A DNA stretch of 64,000 bases from the NCBI GenBank assembly GCA_934131005.1, contig CAKOYV010000006.1, positions 24,135 to 88,134 on the forward strand, read 5' to 3'. Made by a program: the position numbers and the translations under genes. The DNA comes from an uncultured Bacilli bacterium. GTDB taxonomy: Bacteria; Bacillota_I; Bacilli_A; RF39; UBA660. The notes beneath the pieces are model-generated. The model worked only from the letters and a program-made list of their open reading frames with translations. It had not been told where the DNA came from and ran no database searches. The stretch's first letter is position 1; each line of letters begins with the position of its first letter. Positions 33,501 to 43,694 of this stretch are shown here, piece by piece.

Positions 33501-34553
33501 TTATCCAATGAGATTTAGAACATCATGACAAGTTACATAAACCATTAAAATCATTAAGCAGATAAAACCTATTCCAGTAATAGTTGCCTCTACATTAGCT
33601 GAAACTGGTTTTCTTCGAATCTTCTCAATTATTAAGAATAGGATATGACCTCCATCGAAAGCAGGAAATGGAATTAAATTTATAACGCCTACATTAACGC
33701 TTAAGTATGCTAATAAATATAATAAATTATCAACTCCTGTTTGGGATTGCTTATCAACTACTTCATAAATACCTACTGGTCCAGATAAATCATTAACACT
33801 TAGTTTGCCAGTAAAAAGATATTTTACTGTTTCGTTCATAGATATTAATATTTCCTTAAATTGAAGAATTGCATATTTAGGTGCTGATAGTAGTCCCTTA
33901 TAACTTTCTGTTTTACATCCAACGCCATACAAATAGGTAGCTTCCCCATTTTTACTTTTTTTCTTTTGAGGAACAACAGTAATATTTTTTGTTTCACCAT
34001 TAGTATTTTTCACTTTAAATTTGATAGCAGATCCCTTCTTAGCAACAGATATTTTTAATCTTGCCTGAATCCAAGAAGATACTTTTTCATCATTTACTGC
34101 TACTAAGGTATCGCCATTACGAAGACCTGCTTGATAAGCTGGATATTTACTAGTAACATTATCTAATTGCATTGTTGTTAAAGTGCCACCAAATATGGAG
34201 CATGAGACAAATAGTGTAACAATTGCTAGTAACATATTGAAACCAGGCCCCATAAAGAAAATTAGAAAACGTTGTAAGAAGCCTTTTTTGTATAATTTTT
34301 TATCTTCTGGTATAGTATTGTCGCCATCATCACCTTCTTCACCAGCTAATCTAACAAAACCTCCAACAGGGATTAATCTTAGACAATACTCTGTTTCACT
34401 TCCTTCAGGTCTTTTTGACCATATTTTTTTACCCATTCCGATTGAATATTCATATACATAAACACCAAATAATTTGGCAAAAAGGAAATGCCCTAATTCA
34501 TGAATTAAGACAATGGTTCCTAATATAACAATAAATAAAATTAAACTTACCAT
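33501..34553 (-). CDS. rseP: Site-2 membrane metalloprotease RseP/RasP
   Basis: This 350-residue integral membrane zinc protease has HELGH at residues 18-22 in the first helix, a PDZ domain (about 130-200, including AYQAGLRNGDTLVAVND) and FPAFDGGHILF near 296, where Asp supplies the third zinc ligand. It cuts anti-sigma factors and signal-peptide remnants within the membrane. It follows cdsA by 9 bases, the common cdsA-rseP pairing. GGAGGAAGC precedes the ATG. Confidence 0.95.
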   Translation of the reverse strand: MVSLILFIVILGTIVLIHELGHFLFAKLFGVYVYEYSIGMGKKIWSKRPEGSETEYCLRLIPVGGFVRLAGEEGDDGDNTIPEDKKLYKKGFLQRFLIFFMGPGFNMLLAIVTLFVSCSIFGGTLTTMQLDNVTSKYPAYQAGLRNGDTLVAVNDEKVSSWIQARLKISVAKKGSAIKFKVKNTNGETKNITVVPQKKKSKNGEATYLYGVGCKTESYKGLLSAPKYAILQFKEILISMNETVKYLFTGKLSVNDLSGPVGIYEVVDKQSQTGVDNLLYLLAYLSVNVGVINLIPFPAFDGGHILFLIIEKIRRKPVSANVEATITGIGFICLMILMVYVTCHDVLNLIG

Positions 34554-34562
34554 GCTTCCTCC

Positions 34563-35348
34563 TTATATTATACAAAATAAAATTATTAAACCAAGAGAGA
34601 CAAAGATAACACTATCAAAGCGATCTAAAATTCCACCATGTCCTGGTATTAGATTAGAGTAGTCTTTTTTGTTAAAATATCTTTTAATGCCACTAAATAC
34701 TAAATCTCCTAATTCAGATAGTAAAGTTAGTATTAGGCAGATGATGACAATATAGCTTATTCTAAGTCCACCTACAAACATATAATAATATACACTACCA
34801 ATTATAACACCCATAATAGTTCCTATAAGACTGCCTTCAATAGTCTTTTTTGGTGAAATACTAGTAAGTTTATGCTTTCCTATTAGATTTCCACCTATAT
34901 AAGCATATGTATCAGTTGCAAAAGCTATTATAAAGACAAAGATACATTTACTAATATTTATTTTATCTAAAAGTATAATGTTATTAAAAGCATAACCTAG
35001 AAATAAAACCACTCCCATAATATATAGAGAATCTGTTATGTTATATTTTTTATGATCATTATAGAAAACAATTGGTATTGTTAATAGTAACATAGGTAGA
35101 GTTATAAGCAATTTATCTTCTAATTTATAAAAAATATTATTTAAAACAATAGCCATTAAGCTAACATATCCTATAAATTTTACAACTTCAATATTTTGGT
35201 TTTTTTCTTTGTATTTTATATTCATAATTTCTCTATAGCCTAAAATAGCACATACTAGTATTACTAAGGCAAAAATTTGATATCCTGCCATTAGAGATAA
35301 AATGAGCGCTGCTAGCAATAAAGCGGCTCCTAATGTTCTTTTTTTCAT
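34563..35348 (-). CDS. cdsA: Phosphatidate cytidylyltransferase
   Basis: This 261-residue polytopic membrane enzyme makes CDP-diacylglycerol from phosphatidic acid and CTP. Family motifs are present: DTYAYIGGNLIGKHKLTSIS (near 144-163), SPKKTIEGSLIG, and the C-terminal signature SELGDLVFSGIKRYFNKKDY followed by LIPGHGGILDRFDS. It begins the cdsA-rseP pair. GGATGTGGTAAG precedes the ATG. Confidence 0.95.
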   Translation of the reverse strand: MKKRTLGAALLLAALILSLMAGYQIFALVILVCAILGYREIMNIKYKEKNQNIEVVKFIGYVSLMAIVLNNIFYKLEDKLLITLPMLLLTIPIVFYNDHKKYNITDSLYIMGVVLFLGYAFNNIILLDKINISKCIFVFIIAFATDTYAYIGGNLIGKHKLTSISPKKTIEGSLIGTIMGVIIGSVYYYMFVGGLRISYIVIICLILTLLSELGDLVFSGIKRYFNKKDYSNLIPGHGGILDRFDSVIFVSLGLIILFCII

Positions 35349-35415
35349 TTACTTACCACATCCTTAATCTTAAAATAATTATATAATAAAAAAGAATAAT
35401 ATTCAATATCAAATA

Positions 35416-36711
35416 CTAATCTTTTACAGAAATTACTTCGCCATAAACTTTATTATCATTAGTTATTTTAACTATTTTTAACTCTACTATACTATTATTA
35501 TTAATTTTATTTTCTATTAAGACAGGTATAAAATTAGAAGTATGAACAATGATACTATTATCGTGCCTAACTTCACTAACACCTTCTAGATGTTGATTCA
35601 AGAATTTTTGATAATACTCATGCTCATCTTTTTTTGATAATTTGAGAATTTTATTAACTCTCATCTTTTTAATATTGCCATTTATTTGATTTGGCATAGT
35701 ACTAGCTTTTGTATTATCTCTTCTAGAATATGGAAAAACATGTATTTTAGTAAATTTAATTTTCTCAAGAGTATCTAGTGTTTCTTGAAAATCCTCATCG
35801 CTCTCTCCTGGGAAACCTACGATTAAATCAGTAGTAATAGAGATATCTTTTCTCAATGTTCTAATTTTATTAATTTTATTTATAAAATATTCTTTAGTAT
35901 AGCGACGATTCATAGCTTTTAATATTTTGTTAGAACCACTTTGAATAGGAATATGTAGATGACTAGCTATTATATTAGAGTTAGCAATTAAATCCATAAT
36001 ACCATCAGTTACTTCATTTATCTCAATTGACGATAGTCTTAGGCGATAAAGGTTCTTTATTTTAATAAGTTCTCTAAGTAACATTTCTAGAGAAGTATTT
36101 TCTAAATCTAATCCATATTTACCTGTATGAATTCCTGTTAAAACAATTTCATGGTAACCATTATTAACTAAGTTAGTAACTTCTTTTATTACATCTTCAG
36201 GCTTTTTGCTTCTAATTGGCCCTCTAGCATATGGAATAATACAATAACTACAAAAAGCATTACAACCATCTTGGATTTTAACAAAGGCTCTAGTATGGTT
36301 ATCAAACTTATTTATTCCCATAGTTTCAAATTCATTAATATCTTTTAATTCATATATTTTTTTTATTTTTTTATTTGTTTTTCTAACTTCATTAATAAGT
36401 GAAATAATTTTACTTTTATCCTTATTTCCTAATATTATATCTACATCACTATTTAGGCTATTTCCTTTTATTTGAGTATAACAACCCATAGCTATTACAA
36501 TAGCATCTGGATTTTCTCTTCTAGCACGATTTATTATTTTACGACTTTTTTTATCGGCTTCGTTAGTAACACTACAAGTATTAATAATATAAACATCTGC
36601 TTTACTATCAAATGGAACTATTTCGTATCCATTTTCTTTTAAAATATTTTCAACAAATTCACTTTCATAAATATTTACTTTACATCCTAAGGAATATATT
36701 GCTGCTTTCAT
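35416..36711 (-). CDS. mtaB: tRNA t6A37 methylthiotransferase MtaB
   Basis: This 431-residue radical-SAM enzyme converts t6A to ms2t6A at position 37 of tRNA. An N-terminal UPF0004 domain with three Cys (SLGCKVN, TCSVTNEAD, GCYTQIKG) holds one iron-sulfur cluster. The radical-SAM motif CNAFCSYC (near 147-154) holds the other. A TRAM-like end follows. The KVNIYESE start and length match MtaB rather than MiaB. AGAGGTGTGAT precedes the ATG. Confidence 0.93.
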   Translation of the reverse strand: MKAAIYSLGCKVNIYESEFVENILKENGYEIVPFDSKADVYIINTCSVTNEADKKSRKIINRARRENPDAIVIAMGCYTQIKGNSLNSDVDIILGNKDKSKIISLINEVRKTNKKIKKIYELKDINEFETMGINKFDNHTRAFVKIQDGCNAFCSYCIIPYARGPIRSKKPEDVIKEVTNLVNNGYHEIVLTGIHTGKYGLDLENTSLEMLLRELIKIKNLYRLRLSSIEINEVTDGIMDLIANSNIIASHLHIPIQSGSNKILKAMNRRYTKEYFINKINKIRTLRKDISITTDLIVGFPGESDEDFQETLDTLEKIKFTKIHVFPYSRRDNTKASTMPNQINGNIKKMRVNKILKLSKKDEHEYYQKFLNQHLEGVSEVRHDNSIIVHTSNFIPVLIENKINNNSIVELKIVKITNDNKVYGEVISVKD

Positions 36712-36822
36712 ATCACACCTCTTAACTATCAGTTATTTTAACATATAGCTATAAACTTGTAAAGGTAAGATTATTTAATCTTTAAATTTTTATAACTAGT
36801 TTTTGATAAGGTCTTATGTCAT

Positions 36823-36852
36823 AAAAAAAAGCCCGATTATGAGCTTTTTTTG
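36823..36852 (-). terminator. Terminator after cdaR
   Basis: AAAAAAAAGC (36823-36832) pairs with GCTTTTTTT (36843-36851). It has symmetrical T tracts and overlaps the cdaR end. Confidence 0.7.
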
Positions 36853-38210
36853 GTTATTTTTATTTTTATTTTTGTTGTTTTAGCAGCATAGATTGCTTTA
36901 TTATCATCACCTGTTACTTTTACTGTTACTTCATGTTCGCCTTCACTATACCCGCTTAAATCAACTTGAGCACTTATCATTGATGCATCGATTGCGTCTA
37001 CTACGTTTTTAGTTCCTTTAACAACTACAGAAGTTTTACTAGAATTCTCTCCTAAAGCTACTGCTTTATAAATTGGGTTAAGATTAATTGTTTCTATATA
37101 TACATCGTTTATTTCCTTAGTTACTTCACTTCCTAGTGTTACCGCTACTTTAACATTTGTTTGAGACATTTCTTTTACGCCGGCTGGTTTGGATATAATT
37201 ACGTCATATTGTTTGTTTTCATTTAAACCTGTTACATCAATTTCAACTGGTAAATAATCTAGATCATCTAAAACATCTTGTTCACCATAAACTACTACTT
37301 TGCTTACATTGGCAGTTATATTATCTATAGCTTTTCCAAATTGCAAGTTTCCAGTTGGGATTACTTTGATTGGAACTTCTTTCTTTGGAGATTCAATTGT
37401 TACCTTTGCAGATAATTTATTTGGCTCCATCTCCACTCCTTTTACAACATTTCCGTTTGTATCGTATGCTACTAATTTAATATCATCTAAGGAACTTACA
37501 CCTATTTCTGGGTCAACTATTTTGCTTACATCTACTAGTGCTTTAACTGTTGCTACTTTTTTCAAAGTATGTTCTGCTCCTTTTATAACGACTTCTTTTT
37601 CATTTAAGACTACATTACCAACTGATAATTTTTTATCTAATTTATTTTTGTTGATTACATCAATTGAAGCTGTTCTAGTTTCACTTACTTTAGGATAAAT
37701 TGTAACATTTACTGTTGATGGATCTAATTTGTATTGAACCGAAGTAATTGAACAATCATAGTCTAGTGTTATAGTATGACTTCCTTCTTTTAAGTTAGTT
37801 AAATCAGCTTTTACACTGCCGTTAGAAAGTTGCTTTGCTAAGTATAAATCTACTTTTCTTCCTATTAATGTTACATCTACACTCTCAGGTAATCCCTCTA
37901 CTACATATGCATTACTGTTATATGTAGCTTTTACTTGTTGATCATATAGAACTTCAGCACTATCATTAACAATTACAGTTGATTCACTATCAACATATAA
38001 GAATAATCCTATAGCTAGAATTAAAGAAATAAATACTAAAGTATTCTTTTTTACTAACCATTTTTCTAAACGATCAGTTCTATTACCAAATTTGTCACTA
38101 ATGAGTAACACTAATTTTGTAATAGGTACAATGATAAACTTATCAATAATACCATAGATGAATTTAAAGATAGCACCAATAACATGGAATAATCCTTTAA
38201 TTATTTTCAT
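36837..38210 (-). CDS. cdaR: YbbR-domain regulator of diadenylate cyclase (CdaR)
   Basis: The start is set at the ATG at 38210 by GGTGATAAAC, 14 bases inside the end of cdaA; a longer form at 38222 uses that site itself. The product is about 457 residues, with a membrane helix near 48-64 and then about four YbbR repeats on the outer face. CdaR binds and controls the cyclase CdaA. In Bacillus, glmM follows. Here no glmM is adjacent, and a terminator closes the pair. Confidence 0.92.
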   Translation of the reverse strand: MKIIKGLFHVIGAIFKFIYGIIDKFIIVPITKLVLLISDKFGNRTDRLEKWLVKKNTLVFISLILAIGLFLYVDSESTVIVNDSAEVLYDQQVKATYNSNAYVVEGLPESVDVTLIGRKVDLYLAKQLSNGSVKADLTNLKEGSHTITLDYDCSITSVQYKLDPSTVNVTIYPKVSETRTASIDVINKNKLDKKLSVGNVVLNEKEVVIKGAEHTLKKVATVKALVDVSKIVDPEIGVSSLDDIKLVAYDTNGNVVKGVEMEPNKLSAKVTIESPKKEVPIKVIPTGNLQFGKAIDNITANVSKVVVYGEQDVLDDLDYLPVEIDVTGLNENKQYDVIISKPAGVKEMSQTNVKVAVTLGSEVTKEINDVYIETINLNPIYKAVALGENSSKTSVVVKGTKNVVDAIDASMISAQVDLSGYSEGEHEVTVKVTGDDNKAIYAAKTTKIKIKITKKSS

Positions 38211-39045
38211 GTTTATCACCATCCTTTACTACTTCAGAATCATCTTCTGTATCAAATTCATCGTCTAATAATACTTCACGACGAGGCCTTAATTCTTCTA
38301 CTAAAGTCATTCTTGCATCATCAATAGATAAACCGTGATTCAAAACACCACCTATAGCTGTAGATATTTTTCCTGTCTCTTCACTTACTACTATTGCAAT
38401 AGCATCAGACTCTTCACTGATACCTAAAGCAGCTCTATGTCTTGTACCTAATCTTTTATTTATTTTAGTATTCAAACTGATTGGAAATACTGCTCCTGCA
38501 CTAGTGATTCTATTTCCTTGTATAATTACTCCACCATCATGAAGTGGATTTCTTGGGAAAAAGATAGATACTAATAGCTCTGAAGAAATATCAGCATCAA
38601 TTGCTTTACTTCTAACAATATAATCATTTAAACTAACATCTCTTTCAATTACTATTAATGCTCCTATTTTATTTTTTCTCAAGAATTCAATAGCATTCAT
38701 AATTTCATATACCATTTTTTCTCGCTCATCCATAGTTAAAACTCGGTGCTTAGTTAAAATTTGTTTCCTTCCTAAATGTTCTAGGATGTTTCTAATTTCT
38801 GGTTGAAATATTATAATAAGTGCCAGTGGCCCCCACATAATTACATACTCTAACAATAAGCCAACTGTAGATAAATTTAGCCAATCACTTAGAAGCTTTA
38901 TAATCATAATTATTACAATACCTTTAAAGATTAAAACCATTTTTACGTTATGTTTTAAACTTTTTAATACGGAATAAATAATTATCCAAACTAGTGAAAT
39001 ATCTATTATTTTTTGTATCACAGTAATTAAACTACTAACCGTCAT
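38197..39045 (-). CDS. cdaA: Membrane diadenylate cyclase CdaA
   Basis: This 282-residue protein makes c-di-AMP from two ATP. Three N-terminal membrane helices (about 10-85) are followed by a DisA_N cyclase domain with DGG in PLHDGGVIIQGNRI (near 167-180) and RHR in LGTRHRAALGISE (near 199-211), both catalytic motifs. An acidic C-terminal tail overlaps the start of cdaR. c-di-AMP controls K+ and osmotic balance and wall homeostasis. Confidence 0.96.
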   Translation of the reverse strand: MTVSSLITVIQKIIDISLVWIIIYSVLKSLKHNVKMVLIFKGIVIIMIIKLLSDWLNLSTVGLLLEYVIMWGPLALIIIFQPEIRNILEHLGRKQILTKHRVLTMDEREKMVYEIMNAIEFLRKNKIGALIVIERDVSLNDYIVRSKAIDADISSELLVSIFFPRNPLHDGGVIIQGNRITSAGAVFPISLNTKINKRLGTRHRAALGISEESDAIAIVVSEETGKISTAIGGVLNHGLSIDDARMTLVEELRPRREVLLDDEFDTEDDSEVVKDGDKHENN

Positions 39046-39182
39046 CTCCCATATACCTTCTTTCTATAATGAATTAATTATATCATATATTTTTTAAAAT
39101 AAGAATACCTTTGTAATTATTTTTATAATTATTTTTATAATTATTTTTTCAACTAATGTAGTAGTTGTTAATTAACTATAGA

Positions 39183-39203
39183 AAAAGCAAGCGTTTGCTT
39201 GTT
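39183..39203 (-). terminator. Terminator after yidD
   Basis: CAAGC (39188-39192) pairs with GCTTG (39197-39201), followed on the minus strand by CTTTTTC. Confidence 0.65.
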
Positions 39204-39419
39204 TTATTTTTTTCTAGGTACTGGGTCATATCCTGTTTTTCCAAATGGATTACAACGTAAAATTCTCTTGATAGTCAAAAACCATCCCTTTAGAAAGCCA
39301 TACTCCTCCAAAGCTTCAATAGCATAATTTGAACAAGTAGGATAAAATCTACATGATGAATGCCAAGAACCTGGAATACTTTGATAAATTTTTATTAATT
39401 TTATACTTAACCAAGTCAT
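39204..39419 (-). CDS. yidD: Membrane protein insertion efficiency factor YidD
   Basis: This 71-residue protein shows the full family signature: IKIYQSIPG, then CRFYPTCSNYAIEALEEYG with its two Cys spaced CRFYPTC, and RCNPFGKTGYDPVP at the C-terminus. It is a short membrane-associated helper of YidC-dependent insertion. It lies 5 bases after an M29 aminopeptidase gene on the same strand. Confidence 0.95.
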   Translation of the reverse strand: MTWLSIKLIKIYQSIPGSWHSSCRFYPTCSNYAIEALEEYGFLKGWFLTIKRILRCNPFGKTGYDPVPRKK

Positions 39420-39424
39420 AATTA

Positions 39425-40636
39425 TTAATTATTTAAAAGATTTTTAGAAAAACAACCATTTTCAAAAATACTAATTTCTCTTCCATCTTTTGTAGTACCA
39501 ATAATATTTAAATCGTTTGTTCCAACCATAAAATCAACATGTTGTTTAGATTGATTTATGCCATGGTGTTTTAATTCATCTTCAGTCATTTTTAAGCCAT
39601 TCTCTAAGCATTCACCAAATCCTGATCCTAATGCTAAATGACATGAAGCATTCTCATCTATTAGAGTTGTTCCAAAATTAATATTAATCTTAGCAATTGG
39701 ACTGTTTAAATCTACTAGGGCTGCTTCTCCTAAATAACAAGAAGTATCATCTGTATTTATTATTTCTGTTAAAATATCTTTTCCTATTTTAGCATCGTAA
39801 TCTACTACACGTCCTTCTGAGAATTTAATATAAAACTCATCTACTAACCCTCCATTATAGCTTAGTGGTTTGGAACTATAAACGATACCATTTGTTTTAT
39901 TATAGATAGGACTTGTAAAGACCTCATAACTAGGCATATTTACAATAATATTATTATCCTTAGCACTAGCGTATCTATAATTATTAGGAAGGTATATTTC
40001 TAAATCTGTACCTAGAGAATTTGTATAATGTAATTTTTCTAAATTTAATTCATTTAATTTTTTTATATATTTAGTATTTTTGTCTAATAATAAATTCCAT
40101 TCTTTATCTGGGTTATCAGTATTAATCATACATATTTCAAAAATTAATTTTTTTAGTTTAGTGTAAGCGTCTTCATCATTTGGAAATATGTTATCTGCCC
40201 ATAATTTCCCAGGATATGCTGCTATACACCAAGGGATTTTGCATTGTTCTTGAAGTCGTCTATATAATGGTTTAGAGCTTCTGCTAATCTTTGCAGCATA
40301 CCCTATTTTTTTAGGATCAATATCATCCATTAAATGAGGCATTTCTGTTTCAATCATTAAAAAGCTAGCTCCTTTTTTAGCGTATTCATCCCATATTTTT
40401 TTGTTGAATATTGGACTTTTTTCAATTTGTTCCAAACTATATGTCTTTAATATATCATGTATTTTATATTTATCTTCCTCTTCTAGATAAATATCATCAA
40501 CTCCCATTTTTTTTACATATTCTACTAATTTATTAACAAATTCTTTTATTTCTTTATTATAACTTATAAATAAAACTTTATTTTCATCTAAATTAGTACA
40601 CTTATTTATTAATAATTCTATATATTTTTCTTCCAT
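39425..40636 (-). CDS. M29-family metallo-aminopeptidase
   Basis: The ATG at 40636, after AAGGGTGATAA, gives 403 residues. A longer form from 40663 would start before that site. The M29 motifs are visible: ASFLMIETEMPH and GKLWADNIFP in the N-terminal part, EVFTSPIYNKTNG near 240, and ALGSGFGECLENG and the HHGINQSKQHVDFMVG block near the end, which supply the metal ligands. Such enzymes (AmpS, PepS) release N-terminal residues from cytoplasmic peptides. Confidence 0.9.
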   Translation of the reverse strand: MEEKYIELLINKCTNLDENKVLFISYNKEIKEFVNKLVEYVKKMGVDDIYLEEEDKYKIHDILKTYSLEQIEKSPIFNKKIWDEYAKKGASFLMIETEMPHLMDDIDPKKIGYAAKISRSSKPLYRRLQEQCKIPWCIAAYPGKLWADNIFPNDEDAYTKLKKLIFEICMINTDNPDKEWNLLLDKNTKYIKKLNELNLEKLHYTNSLGTDLEIYLPNNYRYASAKDNNIIVNMPSYEVFTSPIYNKTNGIVYSSKPLSYNGGLVDEFYIKFSEGRVVDYDAKIGKDILTEIINTDDTSCYLGEAALVDLNSPIAKININFGTTLIDENASCHLALGSGFGECLENGLKMTEDELKHHGINQSKQHVDFMVGTNDLNIIGTTKDGREISIFENGCFSKNLLNN

Positions 40637-40684
40637 TTTATCACCCTTTTTAATATACCACAAAATGATTATTTAATAAATATT

Positions 40685-41155
40685 TCAAGATTTAATTTTT
40701 ACTAATGTTTGATTATCTTTATCTTTATATAAAGTTAGCATTTCTAAAACAGTATTTTTAATTTCAGTATTATTAGTAGTATTTTTTAATTTTTCATCAT
40801 ATTCTGTTATTTTTTTATTTAATTCATCATCCTTGGAATAGTACTCACTTATAATGACATTCTTACCATAAGCAGCTTTTATTTTTTCAATATTATCATA
40901 ATTTTCTGTTAGTCCTACTACAGCTTTATATAAGCCATCATTATCTTCATAGTAAACATAATTATTTACTAGAGTATTATCTACCATATTGTCATATGAT
41001 GAATAAGCTCCCGCTTGAACTAGGTAAATCTTTTTACCATTTATTTCTTGTTTTATGTCTGCATCATATATTTCATATACTAATTTGCCACAAATACCAC
41101 CACATATAACAGACAAAAAAATAGGTCCTAATACTTTTCTTAAGATTCTCTTCAT
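40685..41155 (-). CDS. Membrane-anchored SPOR-like protein
   Basis: The start is the ATG at 41155 (GGGTGATAA); a GTG at 41164 is part of that site. The 156-residue product has one membrane helix at about 10-27, followed by an SPOR-like region (IYLVQAGAYSSYDNMV and YKAVVGLTENYDNIEKIKAA). It ends in a charged helical tail. SPOR domains bind denuded septal glycan, so a role at division or spore septa fits, but the match is by pattern only. It follows an M23 peptidase gene on the same strand. Confidence 0.65.
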   Translation of the reverse strand: MKRILRKVLGPIFLSVICGGICGKLVYEIYDADIKQEINGKKIYLVQAGAYSSYDNMVDNTLVNNYVYYEDNDGLYKAVVGLTENYDNIEKIKAAYGKNVIISEYYSKDDELNKKITEYDEKLKNTTNNTEIKNTVLEMLTLYKDKDNQTLVKIKS

Positions 41156-41217
41156 TTTTATCACCCAAGAAAAGTATAAACCTATTTTTATAAATATATT
41201 GTCGAATTATAATTAAA

Positions 41218-42417
41218 TTACATTGAAGCTCCATATCCACGCATTGCTGGGAAAAATCTTGATGGATTAAATGTTGAACCAGCTTGAGATGAAGAACCTA
41301 TTAGGTATGGTCCAGTTGCCATGGTAAAGTGTAAATGAGCCCCTTCAGTACATCTATCGCCCCATTTGGCTTGTTCTCGTGGACCTCCACCACTTATTCC
41401 AATTGCTTGTCCACCTGATACTGAATCACCTATTGATACATTGCCACTTATTAAATGCATGTATAATGATACATAATTGCTACCATTTAAATTGTGAAGT
41501 ATTTGAATGACTAAACCACCACAAGTACTAGACTTAGCAGATATTACTCTACCATTAGCAACGGCATAAACGGTTGAGCCTTCAGGTACACCTAAATCTA
41601 CTGCATAGTGTCTTTTGGATCCTCTTGATTCACCATAAATTGATGTTTGAGTAAAATGCTTTAATGGATATGTCCAACCACTAACGGCACTAACAGCATG
41701 TCCACCACCTGATGATGATCCACCACCGCTACTACTGCTACTAACACCACAATTATTTATATTTTGACTTTTAGTACAGCCTAAACTTTCATAAAATTTA
41801 ATTAATTTTTTCTTCTCAGAAATTTGATCAGCAATACTCAAACCTTCCTCTTCCTCTTCTTTATGTTGAGATTGAACGATTAAATATTTTGCCTGTAAAT
41901 CTTTTTTCTGATTGGCAAGATCTGTCTGCTTTTTACTTAAATCTGCTTTTTTAGTATTAAGTTCTTTAATTAAAGTATTTAACTCATCTAAAAGTCCTTG
42001 GTTATAATCACTCATTTGAGTAACGACTGCATATCTATAAACAAAATCTGTATAATTATCAGCTTCAAAAACATATTCTAATAAACTGTCTCCCTGTCCT
42101 TTGCTAAGTTGTAAATATAGAAGCATTTGATTAGTTTCATCTTTCTTCTTTTGAATTTTCTCTTCACTTTCTTTTATATCTTTTTCAGCTTGCTCAATAT
42201 CTTTTTGAGATTGTTTTACTTGGTTTTCAATACTAGAAATACTAGCTTTTACATTGTTAAGTTCTGCTTGACTTAAATTAGATTTTTTCTTAGATGCATT
42301 ATAACTTTTTTCTAAAGAAGACATATCGTTATATAAGTCGCCTAATGTTGTTGCATCAACAGATATAAATGGAATTAACAATAATAATAAAATTAAACTA
42401 AATACTATTTTCTTCAC
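41218..42417 (-). CDS. Secreted M23 peptidase with coiled coil (EnvC-like)
   Basis: This 399-residue protein has a signal peptide (residues 1-22, ending SVDA), a long coiled coil (about 25-215) typical of EnvC and PcsB-like proteins, a Ser/Gly linker (near 235-250), and a C-terminal LytM/M23 domain. The zinc motifs are complete: HYAVDLGVPEGS (HxxxD, near 268) and HLHFTM (HxH, near 363). It should act as, or activate, a murein hydrolase at the cell surface. The GTG start at 42417 follows TAGGTGATAG. Confidence 0.92.
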   Translation of the reverse strand: MKKIVFSLILLLLLIPFISVDATTLGDLYNDMSSLEKSYNASKKKSNLSQAELNNVKASISSIENQVKQSQKDIEQAEKDIKESEEKIQKKKDETNQMLLYLQLSKGQGDSLLEYVFEADNYTDFVYRYAVVTQMSDYNQGLLDELNTLIKELNTKKADLSKKQTDLANQKKDLQAKYLIVQSQHKEEEEEGLSIADQISEKKKLIKFYESLGCTKSQNINNCGVSSSSSGGGSSSGGGHAVSAVSGWTYPLKHFTQTSIYGESRGSKRHYAVDLGVPEGSTVYAVANGRVISAKSSTCGGLVIQILHNLNGSNYVSLYMHLISGNVSIGDSVSGGQAIGISGGGPREQAKWGDRCTEGAHLHFTMATGPYLIGSSSQAGSTFNPSRFFPAMRGYGASM

Positions 42418-42506
42418 CCTATCACCTACTTATAACATTATACATTATGAATTATATTTAGTCAATTTATTTTATTGCGAATTGACAACTACTTTTTTGC
42501 TTAAGA

Positions 42507-43499
42507 CTATTTCTTAGAAATTCCTAAATGTTTGTAAGCCATATCTGTAACCATTCTACCACGAGAGGTTCGTTTTAATAGTCCTGTTTGTAATAGGTAT
42601 GGTTCATAGACATCCTCAATAGTTGATGATTCTTCACCGATGGAAGCTGCTAAGGCATCAAGGCCAACAGGTCCACCGTTAAATCTTTCGATGATAGCCA
42701 TTAATAAGTGGTAATCTGTATCATCTAAACCTACACCATCTACTTTTAGTTTCTGTAAAGATTTTTGCATAATATCCAAAGTAATGGTATCACTACCTTC
42801 TACTAAGGCAAAATCTCTTACTCTCTTAAAGAGCCTATTACAAACTCTAGGAGTACCTCTACTTCTCTTAGCAAGCTCTAAAGCAGCCTCATCATCTATA
42901 GGCATTTCTAGAACCCTACTAGTTCTTTTAACTATTTTAAATAATTCTTCATCTGTATAATAATTTAATTTAGAAATTATACCAAATCTATCTCTTAGGG
43001 GACTTGATAAGTCTCCTGCTCTAGTTGTTGCCCCAATTAATGTAAATGAAGGTAAATTAATTCTAATATTTCTGCTACTTCCCTCACTACCTACAACAAT
43101 ATCTAAACAATAATCTTCCATAGCTGGATACAATATTTCTTCAATAAATCTTGGGATTCTGTGAATTTCATCAATAAATAAGACATCTCCTTCTTCTAAG
43201 GTTGATAAGATAGCTGCTAAATCGCCACTTTTTTCTATAGAAGGTCCACTAGCTGTTTTTATGCTACTTCCTAATTCATTAGCAATAATATACGCTAATG
43301 TTGTTTTTCCAAGTCCTGGAGGGCCATATAATAATACATGATCTAGTGCTTCATGTCTGATTAAAGCACTTTTGATAAAAATATTAATATTTTCCTTAAC
43401 ATCACTTTGCCCAATATAATCATCTAAACTTTGTGGCCTAATATTAAGATCTTCACCGTCTTCCTTTAACATTTGCCCTGTTATTATTCTATCATCCAT
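42507..43499 (-). CDS. ruvB: Holliday junction helicase RuvB
   Basis: The start is taken at the ATG at 43499 (MDDRIITGQ), after GGTGATG. The product is 330 residues: an AAA+ motor with Walker A YGPPGLGKTT (near 55) and Walker B DEIH, sensor GATTRAG, and a C-terminal winged helix (EPYLLQTGLLKRTSRGRM). RuvB drives branch migration with RuvA. No ruvA is adjacent. Confidence 0.97.
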   Translation of the reverse strand: MDDRIITGQMLKEDGEDLNIRPQSLDDYIGQSDVKENINIFIKSALIRHEALDHVLLYGPPGLGKTTLAYIIANELGSSIKTASGPSIEKSGDLAAILSTLEEGDVLFIDEIHRIPRFIEEILYPAMEDYCLDIVVGSEGSSRNIRINLPSFTLIGATTRAGDLSSPLRDRFGIISKLNYYTDEELFKIVKRTSRVLEMPIDDEAALELAKRSRGTPRVCNRLFKRVRDFALVEGSDTITLDIMQKSLQKLKVDGVGLDDTDYHLLMAIIERFNGGPVGLDALAASIGEESSTIEDVYEPYLLQTGLLKRTSRGRMVTDMAYKHLGISKK

Positions 43500-43671
43500 C
43501 AACATCACCATTTTCCTAATTTTATTTCCTTAATTATATTATTCGCTTTATTTTATCTATTTCCTTCTTATTTTTAAAAATTTTTAATTTTTTTTGTTAA
43601 ATAGTTATATTATATTGTTTTTTTGATAAATTTAGAGTTCATTTAGTAACACTATTATATAATTAATTTCT

Positions 43672-43694
43672 TAAAAAAAGACTATTAAATAGTC
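43672..43694 (-). terminator. Terminator after frr
   Basis: GACTATT and AATAGTC (43680-43694) form a 7+1+7 palindrome overlapping the stop codon, followed on the minus strand by TTTTTTT. Confidence 0.75.
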